40,155 nt of DNA from Nostoc sp. CHAB 5836 (lineage in GTDB: Bacteria > Cyanobacteriota > Cyanobacteriia > Cyanobacteriales > Nostocaceae): positions 1 to 40,155 of the forward strand of contig NZ_JAIVFV010000055.1 of the NCBI RefSeq assembly GCF_020829445.1. The letters run 5' to 3'. The notes below the pieces were generated by a model. The model did not search any database and was not told where the DNA came from. It saw only the letters and a list, made by a program, of their open reading frames with translations. Both the position numbers and the translations under genes were made by a program. Below, one piece after another: positions 34,433-40,155 of the stretch (its first letter is position 1; every line of letters starts with the position of its first letter).

Positions 34433-35815
34433 TCAAATTGCGCGTGAGAATTTTGTCTCTCGCATTCTTGTGTGAGTATCAAAAATAACCGCAATATTTC
34501 TGACTAGTAATCTACCGATGTCTGTAATTTGGATCTGATTTTTTGATAAATTAACAAGACCATCAGCTTCTAATGGTTTTAACGCCTCTAGCTCCTCGGA
34601 GAAATATTCATCAAAATTGATATAATATTTGTTTTCAATGTCTTGCTTCTGCAACTGAAAATGAGACATAATACTCATGATTACATCTCGTCTGATCATG
34701 TCATTGGGAGTAAGCTTGATACCTTTACTAACAGGTAAAGCACCTGCTGCAAGTGTTTGATAATAATCCTTTAATTCCTTGTGATTTTGGGCATAAGCAT
34801 CTTCTAGCATACTGATAGATGTAGCACCAAAACCAAAGAGTTCTGTCTGGGCGTGGGTGGTGTAGCCTTGGAAATTGCGTTTAAGAGTGCCATTGCGTTG
34901 AGCGATCGCTAGTTCGTCATTACTTTTGGCAAAATGATCCATCCCAATAAATAGATATTGGTGATTCGTCAATTCTTCAATGGTCATTTTCAGAATTGCT
35001 AACTTTTCCTCTGCTGGGGGTAGCGCCTCTTGAGGAATATTTTTTTGCGTAGGTTTGAGCCACGGTACATAGGCAAAGTTAAAGACTACAATTCGGTCAG
35101 GATCTAATTGAATAGTCTTTTTCAGCGTCTCCCGAAATGTGTCGCTCTTTTGATAAGGTAAACCATAAATTAGGTCTACATTCACACTTTCAAACTTAGC
35201 TTCTTTGATCCAACTCATCACATCAAATAGCATTTCTTCTGGCTGGACACGATTTACAGCTACTTGAACTTGGCTATTAAAATCTTGAATACCAAAACTA
35301 ATCCGGTTAAACCCAATCTGTCTCAGAAAGAAAATGTAGTTTTTATCGATATACCGGGGATTAATCTCAATTGAGATTTCTGCTTGTGAATCGATGTTGA
35401 AATAGCGATTGATGTTTTTCCATAATAATTCTACTTGGTGAAGCTCCAAGTAATTAGGAGTACCACCTCCCCAGTGTATTTGCAACACTTTTCTATCTGG
35501 ATCGATTAAAGCTGCGGTGTTTTTAATGTCTTGAACCAAAGACTCCAAGTAAGGTTTAGCAATATTCTTGTTGTTGGAAATTACCGTATTACAGCCGCAG
35601 AAATAGCAAGCACTTTGGCAAAATGGGATGTGGAAATATAAACTCATAGGAGTTTTGCGTTGATTCGATGCTGCGATCGCGGTCTTAAAATCAGTTTCAG
35701 TGAATGTTTCCCTTAACTCTGTAGCGGGTGGGTAACTGGTGTATCTAGGTGCGCGAGTGTTGTACTTTTGAATCAGATCCAAATCAAACTTGACACCAGG
35801 TAATAGAAAAACCAT
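34433..35815 (-). CDS. hemN: Oxygen-independent coproporphyrinogen III oxidase HemN
   Basis: The 460-residue radical-SAM enzyme converts coproporphyrinogen III to protoporphyrinogen IX without O2, for heme and chlorophyll. The cluster motif CQSACYFCGC gives Cys 66, 70, 73 and the extra 75 typical of HemN. IHWGGGTPNYL, SIEINPRYID, NRISFGIQDF and VDLIYGLPYQ follow in family order. The C-terminal HemN domain (MIRRDVIMSIMSHF) is present. I choose ATG 35815 because GGAAAG lies 7 bases upstream; a TTG five codons earlier is weaker. A (CTCATCTCC)n tract and an in-frame heme oxygenase relic precede it. Confidence 0.94.
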   Translation of the reverse strand: MVFLLPGVKFDLDLIQKYNTRAPRYTSYPPATELRETFTETDFKTAIAASNQRKTPMSLYFHIPFCQSACYFCGCNTVISNNKNIAKPYLESLVQDIKNTAALIDPDRKVLQIHWGGGTPNYLELHQVELLWKNINRYFNIDSQAEISIEINPRYIDKNYIFFLRQIGFNRISFGIQDFNSQVQVAVNRVQPEEMLFDVMSWIKEAKFESVNVDLIYGLPYQKSDTFRETLKKTIQLDPDRIVVFNFAYVPWLKPTQKNIPQEALPPAEEKLAILKMTIEELTNHQYLFIGMDHFAKSNDELAIAQRNGTLKRNFQGYTTHAQTELFGFGATSISMLEDAYAQNHKELKDYYQTLAAGALPVSKGIKLTPNDMIRRDVIMSIMSHFQLQKQDIENKYYINFDEYFSEELEALKPLEADGLVNLSKNQIQITDIGRLLVRNIAVIFDTHTRMRETKFSRAI

Positions 35816-35831
35816 TGAGTTGCTTTCCAAT

Positions 35832-35892
35832 GAATGAGGGAGATGAGGGAGATGAGGGAGATGAGGGAGATGAGGAGGATGAGGGAGTGGGA
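35832..35892. repeat. 9-bp tandem repeat (GAGGGAGAT) upstream of hemN
   Basis: About five units of GAGGGAGAT, then GAGGAGGATGAGGGAGTGGG. The same words form one arm of the insertion inside lysC (38160-38250). The tract sits in the hemN 5' region, between its start and the heme oxygenase relic. Confidence 0.9.
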
Positions 35893-35909
35893 GAAGAACT
35901 ATTGCCCTA

Positions 35910-36004
35910 TGCCCATAGGCATTATTAGCTTCTGCAACAATCCGTTCTGCTGTTATATCATCAACGGGTAATGCATTTAATGCCTGACGATACTTATCCT
36001 TAAA
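35910..36004 (-). pseudogene. Heme oxygenase internal fragment
   Basis: The minus strand reads FKDKYRQALNALPVDD and ITAERIVAEANNAYG. This matches the late part of cyanobacterial heme oxygenases (as I recall them, F-K-x-x-YRQAMNDLPID, ATAERIVDEANDAF). About 31 residues remain; a stop precedes them and the usual MNMKMF continuation is replaced by repeat-derived sequence. The frame stays open from here into hemN. In Synechocystis a heme oxygenase gene (ho2) precedes hemN, so this is probably the deleted upstream partner. Confidence 0.7.
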
Positions 36005-36032
36005 TTAATACCCTTGACTTTGTGAAAAATTG

Positions 36033-36061
36033 TAGTTGGGTTAAGCAAAGCGCAACCCAAC
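36033..36061. other. Inverted repeat GTTGGGTT/AACCCAAC
   Basis: Eight-base arms with a short loop lie between hemN and the divergent Uma2 gene. Similar words are in family D elements; a role is unknown. Confidence 0.5.
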
Positions 36062-36124
36062 ACCAAGAATCGTTGATAGCGCTATTGTAGAAATCAGCGT
36101 CACTCAATCCTTGAAGTTTCAACC

Positions 36125-36700
36125 ATGATAGCCCCGCCCAAAGAAAACTACTTTACTCCTGAAGAGTTCCTCCAAATGGAGGAACAAAATCCTGTTAAAC
36201 ATGAATACATCGACGGCTACATCTACGCAATGGCTGGAGCGCTTGATCCACACGTTACTATTGCTGGAAACCTGTTTGCTCTCCTGCGTAATCATGTACG
36301 CGGATCTGGTTGTCGTGTTTACATCGTTGATATGAAAGCCCGAATTGAATATCTGAATCGCTTTTATTATCCCGATGTTATGGTTACTTGCGACCAACGA
36401 GATCAAGAAACACCAGCTTATAAGAAATTTCCTTGTTTAATTGTGGAAGTTTTATCTAATTCTACTGAAGCTTTTGACCGGGGCGATAAATTCGCCGATT
36501 ATCAAACACTGGAAAGTCTACAAGAATATGTCTTAATTAATACAAAACGTCAGCGAATCGAGTGTTTTCGACGCAATGAACAAGGGATGTGGGTTTTACA
36601 ATCCTACACATCAGAACATAAATCATTTCGACTCAACAGCGTCGATTTTGAGGAAACAATGGCAGCACTCTACGAAGATGTAGTTTTTGAACAATTATGA
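36125..36700 (+). CDS. Uma2 family (PD-D/ExK) endonuclease-like protein
   Basis: The 191-residue protein begins with the usual YFTPEEFLQMEEQNPVKHEY and IDGYIYAMAG. The nuclease core has YYPDVMVTC (Asp) and CLIVEVLSNST (Glu of the ExV form), with DRGDKFADYQTLESLQEYVL following, as in DUF820/Uma2. Cyanobacteria carry many copies; the function is not settled, and the usual catalytic Lys is often changed. It is a single gene with no evident operon. Confidence 0.9.
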   Translation: MIAPPKENYFTPEEFLQMEEQNPVKHEYIDGYIYAMAGALDPHVTIAGNLFALLRNHVRGSGCRVYIVDMKARIEYLNRFYYPDVMVTCDQRDQETPAYKKFPCLIVEVLSNSTEAFDRGDKFADYQTLESLQEYVLINTKRQRIECFRRNEQGMWVLQSYTSEHKSFRLNSVDFEETMAALYEDVVFEQL

Positions 36701-36904
36701 TGGGGTATTCTGCACGATATTTATTAACACTGCAACGTATTCATCCCACGCCTGAAGGACGTATGTGAGTTCCCAAGTCACCCACAGACAGACTCGTGGG
36801 TTTTCTGCTCTAATAGCTGTAAACTATATAACTGATAAGCCTTAAAGGTTTCCTCACCTGGCGGAAGGGTTGATGAAAGTAGGCACAATTGATTAAAAAA
36901 AGTT

Positions 36905-38881
36905 ATGGCGCTCATAGTTCAAAAATACGGTGGTACATCTGTCGGTTCAGTCGAACGTATTCAAGCTGTTGCAGGGCGTGTTTATAAAACGGTTAAAGCT
37001 GGAAACTCTATCGTTGTAGTGGTTTCCGCAATGGGCAAAACCACTGATGGACTCGTCAAACTAGCTAATGAAATTTCTCCCAATCCTAACCGCCGGGAAA
37101 TGGATATGCTGCTTTCCACTGGCGAACAAGTAACCATCGCCTTACTCAGTATGGCCTTGCAAGAACTCGGACAACCAGCAATTTCGATGACTGGCGCTCA
37201 GGTAGGAATTGTTACCGAAGCCGAACACAGTCGCGCTCGGATTTTGCATATTGAAACTACTCGCCTAAGTCGCCACATAAATGAAGGTAAAGTAGTTGTA
37301 GTAGCTGGCTTCCAAGGCATATCTAGCGCTGGAGAAATGGAAATTACGACTTTGGGGCGTGGTGGTTCTGACACTTCGGCGGTGGCGATCGCAGCCGCAT
37401 TACAAGCAAATTTTTGCGAAATTTATACAGATGTTCCAGGGATTTTAACTACAGACCCCCGCTTAGTTCCGGAAGCTCAGTTGATGGATGCCATCACCTG
37501 CAATGAAATGTTGGAACTAGCTAGCTTGGGCGCAAAAGTACTACATCCCCGTGCTGTGGAAATTGCTCGCAACTATGGTGTTCCTTTAGTGGTCAGGTCT
37601 AGTTGGACAGATGACCCAGGTACTTGGGTAACATCAGCCAAACCCCAAGGGCGATCGCTGATCAATCTAGAAATTGCTCGTCCAGTGGATAATGTAGAAT
37701 TTGACACTGACCAAGCAAAGGTCGCTTTATTGCGTGTACCCGACAAACCAGGCGTAGCAGCCAGGTTATTTGGCGAAATTTCTCAACAAAAAGTAGACGT
37801 AGATTTGATTATTCAGTCAATTCATGAAGGTAATAGTAATGACATTGCCTTTACGGTGACAACACCAATATTAAAACGGGCAGAAGCAGTAGCAGCAGCG
37901 ATCGCCCCAGCATTGAGGAGTCAATCTAACCCCAAATTGGACGAAGCCGAGGTAATAGTAGAACATAACATTGCCAAAGTCAGCATCGCAGGTGCAGGAA
38001 TGATTGGCCGTCCTGGTGTAGCTGCCAAGATGTTCGCCACCTTAGCCAAAGCAGGCGTGAATATTCAAATGATTTCCACCAGCGAAGTCAAAGTAAGCTG
38101 CGTAGTAGATGCAGGCGAATGCGATCGCGCCCTCACCGCACTTCGTACCGCCTTTGAGATCGATGCAGGGGAAGCAGGGGGAGATGAGGGAGATGAGGAA
38201 GCAGGGGGGGATGAGGGAGATGAGGAAGCAGGGGGAGATGAGGGAGTAGGAAGAGACAAATTAATTCTCTTATCCCCCTCATCCCCCTCATCCCCCTCAT
38301 CCCCCTCACCCCCCTCACCCCCCTCATCCCCCTCACCCCCCTCATCCCCCTCATCCCCCTCACCCCTCCATCACCTCCCCGTTCGCGGCGTTGCGCTCGA
38401 TTTGAATCAAGCGCGTCTTGCTATTCGTCAATTACCAGATCGGCCAGGTATGGCGGCAAAATTGTTTGGACTACTAGCGCAGCATAATATTAGCGTTGAC
38501 ATGATTATCCAATCTCAGCGCTGTCGGGTAATTGATGGTGTTCCCAGGCGAGATATTGCCTTTACAGTTTCGCGGATAGACGGGGAAAGTGCAAAACAAT
38601 TGCTCACCCAAGTAGCGGCAGAATTAGAATGGGGTGAAGTTGTTTTAGATAGTGCGATCGCTAAGGTGAGTATTGTTGGTGCAGGGATGGTAGGACAACC
38701 AGGTGTTGCTGCTAAAATGTTTGAAGCTTTAGCCCAACAACAAATCAATATTCAAATGATTGCCACCTCAGAAATTAAAATTAGTTGTGTCGTGGCACAA
38801 GACCAAGGTGTTAAAGCTTTGCAAGCTATTCATACAGCCTTTGAACTGGCTGGTAGCGAGAAATTTGTAGTCCCAGTATAA
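36905..38881 (+). CDS. lysC: Aspartate kinase with four ACT domains and a low-complexity insert
   Basis: The 658-residue enzyme makes aspartyl phosphate, the first step to Lys, Thr, Met and Ile. The kinase domain (1-250) has [23 protein letters not shown] and [18 protein letters not shown] domains follow at about 265-340 ([20 protein letters not shown]) and 345-420 ([19 protein letters not shown]). Between the pairs, residues about 420-492 are Gly/Asp/Glu-rich, then Ser/Pro-rich ([20 protein letters not shown], then [11 protein letters not shown]). ACT 3 (500-575) and 4 (585-650, [19 protein letters not shown]) follow. Relatives with four ACT domains are about 600 residues; the insert accounts for the excess. 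It stays in frame. Two ACT pairs should bind Lys/Thr for feedback control. Confidence 0.93.
   Translation: MALIVQKYGGTSVGSVERIQAVAGRVYKTVKAGNSIVVVVSAMGKTTDGLVKLANEISPNPNRREMDMLLSTGEQVTIALLSMALQELGQPAISMTGAQVGIVTEAEHSRARILHIETTRLSRHINEGKVVVVAGFQGISSAGEMEITTLGRGGSDTSAVAIAAALQANFCEIYTDVPGILTTDPRLVPEAQLMDAITCNEMLELASLGAKVLHPRAVEIARNYGVPLVVRSSWTDDPGTWVTSAKPQGRSLINLEIARPVDNVEFDTDQAKVALLRVPDKPGVAARLFGEISQQKVDVDLIIQSIHEGNSNDIAFTVTTPILKRAEAVAAAIAPALRSQSNPKLDEAEVIVEHNIAKVSIAGAGMIGRPGVAAKMFATLAKAGVNIQMISTSEVKVSCVVDAGECDRALTALRTAFEIDAGEAGGDEGDEEAGGDEGDEEAGGDEGVGRDKLILLSPSSPSSPSSPSPPSPPSSPSPPSSPSSPSPLHHLPVRGVALDLNQARLAIRQLPDRPGMAAKLFGLLAQHNISVDMIIQSQRCRVIDGVPRRDIAFTVSRIDGESAKQLLTQVAAELEWGEVVLDSAIAKVSIVGAGMVGQPGVAAKMFEALAQQQINIQMIATSEIKISCVVAQDQGVKALQAIHTAFELAGSEKFVVPV
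38164..38376 (+). repeat. Palindromic minisatellite-type insertion in lysC
   Basis: The left arm is made of GGGGGAGATGAGGGAGATGA-type units, the right arm of CCCCCTCATC and CCCCCTCACC units. The centre has AAGAGACAAATTAATTCTCTT-like complementary ends. The two arms are imperfect inverted repeats. The length keeps the lysC frame. Half of the same element precedes hemN. Confidence 0.85.
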
Positions 38882-39353
38882 AACCTGACTCAAATCCCCT
38901 TTTTGCTATGGATATAGCGGTTCTCAGTTGAGTGAGGTACTGAACCCCACCCCGCCAAAGCTACGCTTTGTCTCCCCTCCCCGCAAGCGGGGAGACGCTA
39001 ACCCGTTGGCGTCAGCCTAAGAAGAGAAGGCGGTTCGTTAAAAAAATTGACTTTGTAACAAAGTTTTAGCCTTAACCCAAGCGTATTAGATTATAGTCCG
39101 TTTTAACGGACTTTAGCTATTAGCCCGGAACTTCAGTTCCGGGTGGTTTATGTCTAGAATGAAATAGCCCTGGGGGTGCAATAACAGTAGAAGTCATAAG
39201 TGACACTGCTACTGTCATTGCCAACAATACGGTGTAGAGTCCATACATTTATCTCATTTGAAATTGCTTAATAAATAAATATTTATAGTTTAAAATCGCC
39301 AGCAATAACACGTAAGCTATAATCGAGCAATTTATCAGACTATATTTATATTG
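38882..39353. other. Spacer before the kinase gene
   Basis: It contains a repeat of CTCCCCGCAAGCGGGGAG type (38970-38993), a remnant family D end (AACCCAAGCGTATTA, about 39075-39090) and the AGCCCGGAACTTCAGTTCCG-to-TTTCATTCTAGACA repeat read in reverse (39122-39173). A truncated signal-peptide frame lies at 39120-39248. A TATAAT at 39318-39323 is the best -10 candidate for the kinase gene. Confidence 0.5.
39120..39248 (-). pseudogene. Signal-peptide fragment cut by a repeat
   Basis: The minus strand reads MYGLYTVLLAMTVAVSLMTS and TVIAPPGL, a plausible signal peptide, preceded by GAGATAA as a weak ribosome site. From about 39173 the frame enters a dispersed repeat (FHSRHKPPGTEVPG) and stops. 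It may be the start of a secreted protein gene destroyed by the repeat. The evidence is thin. Confidence 0.3.
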
Positions 39354-40155
39354 ATGAATAGTCATTTACTGGATGGACATTATCGAATACTAAAAGTTCT
39401 CAATGATGGGCAAAAGGGGAAAACCTATCTAGTTGAAGATGTCAATCTTCCTGGCAGCCAATTTCTAGTAAAGCAGTTATGTCCTCCTAGTAGCAATGCT
39501 CAAACTTTAACAATCCTGCACCGCTTGTTTGCGAGGAAAGCAGCAACTTTAGAAAAACTTGGACAAGAACATGACCAAATCCAAAAGTTAATTGCTTATT
39601 TTGAAGAAAATGAAGAATTCTATATAGTCCAAGAATTCATCTCTGGCAATCCTTTAACTGACGAAATTATCCAGGGACAAACTCTGAAAGAAGACCAAGT
39701 AATTAATTTTTTATTAGAAATATTAGAAGTTTTGGTGATTGTACATAGCTACGGCATAATTCATCGGGATATTAAACCAGCAAATATTATTCGCCGTGAG
39801 TCAGATAAAAAGTTAGTTTTGGTTAATTTTGGTATTTTTAATGAAGCCATCACTAATACTGTTGACAATCTCGAATATATGCCGATAGAACAAGCTAACG
39901 GCAACCTCAAATACAACAGCGATATATATGCTTTAGGTATAGTTGCGATCGCAGCACTTAGAGGTTTATCAGCAAAGGAAATATCTCATTTGCGCAATCA
40001 AAAAAATCAGATTACAGGTGAAATAATTTGGCGTAACAGCAATCTAAAAATTAACACAAAATTAGCAAAAATTATTAATAAAATGGTGCGTTTTAACTAT
40101 CGTAAACGCTACCAGTATGCAACTGAAGTTTTAAACGATCTGAAAAAGATCACAA
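39354..40155 (+). CDS. Serine/threonine protein kinase-like protein, 3' partial
   Basis: The 267 visible codons begin MNSHLLDGHYRILKVLNDGQ. The frame continues past the window end. Kinase subdomains are visible: a degenerate glycine loop (LNDGQKGKTYLVED), the ATP lysine in FLVKQL (Lys 40), and HRDIKPANII (His137-Arg-Asp). The DFG motif reads NFG (Asn158). YMPIEQANG stands for the P+1/APE region, followed by SDIYALGIVAI. The NFG change removes the Mg-binding Asp, so catalysis may be weak or lost. It belongs to the cyanobacterial Ser/Thr kinase group that often has C-terminal repeats; that part is outside the window. Confidence 0.85.
   Translation, partial: MNSHLLDGHYRILKVLNDGQKGKTYLVEDVNLPGSQFLVKQLCPPSSNAQTLTILHRLFARKAATLEKLGQEHDQIQKLIAYFEENEEFYIVQEFISGNPLTDEIIQGQTLKEDQVINFLLEILEVLVIVHSYGIIHRDIKPANIIRRESDKKLVLVNFGIFNEAITNTVDNLEYMPIEQANGNLKYNSDIYALGIVAIAALRGLSAKEISHLRNQKNQITGEIIWRNSNLKINTKLAKIINKMVRFNYRKRYQYATEVLNDLKKIT

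Noticed and set aside
38133..38363. Minus-strand frame of Met-Arg-Gly repeats in lysC
   Set aside because: Antisense shadow of the low-complexity insertion.

Overview
The window is a chromosomal (or large-replicon) stretch of a filamentous, probably heterocyst-forming cyanobacterium of the Nostoc type. Evidence seen directly: very frequent GCGATCGC (HIP1) octamers, a photosystem I PsaK gene, an 8-HDF-type class I photolyase, an aspartate kinase with four ACT domains, a HupE/UreJ-like protein, DUF2949 and DUF3891 proteins, short heptameric repeats in spacers, and a very dense load of miniature inverted-repeat elements. I see no tRNA, rRNA or CRISPR array.

Layout. (1) 1-6100 is a mobile-element graveyard: a partial TnsC/TniQ-like fusion ORF, a MobC/relaxase mobilisation module whose relaxase is split by an IS982 remnant and a 127-bp MITE, and remnants of ISAzo13 and IS630 transposases, a Bro-N antirepressor and an AAA ATPase. 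(2) 6100-13700 is ordinary chromosome: photolyase, an RHH-TOBE protein, a VapBC-type toxin-antitoxin pair, DUF2949, FtsH, MoeB with a rhodanese domain, and a broken JAMM protease. (3) 14850-25800 is a tandem array of four paralogous RTX calcium-binding proteins, each with the same leader, plus a fifth leader and start-codon relic. (4) 26480-31950 holds thymidylate kinase, a HupE-like membrane protein, a small coiled-coil protein, an HCF173-like SDR/CIA30 protein, PsaK and a DUF3891 protein. (5) 32500-36700 holds manganese catalase, a GlsB-type membrane protein, HemN with an in-frame heme oxygenase relic just upstream, and a Uma2 nuclease. (6) 36900-40155 holds lysC carrying a low-complexity insertion and a partial Ser/Thr kinase with an altered DFG motif.

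The most informative signals come from comparing paralogous DNA inside the window. Empty and filled sites in the RTX spacers fix the ends and target duplications of several miniature elements. The broken relaxase returns to a single 503-codon frame when the two insertions are removed. At 28488-28776 target-site copies give the order in which two elements inserted. A palindromic core present in three elements shows a compensatory base-pair change. The RTX proteins differ in the number of a roughly 70-95-residue module (1, 3, 3 and 2 copies), in a tyrosine-rich tract and in the type of C-terminus, which points to tandem duplication followed by module gain or loss and exchange.

Functional links that can be supported are modest: VapB/VapC overlap by one base; the JAMM remnant lies just upstream of moeB on the same strand, an arrangement I recall from related genomes; and the heme oxygenase scrap before hemN looks like the trace of a ho-hemN operon used for tetrapyrrole synthesis at low oxygen.
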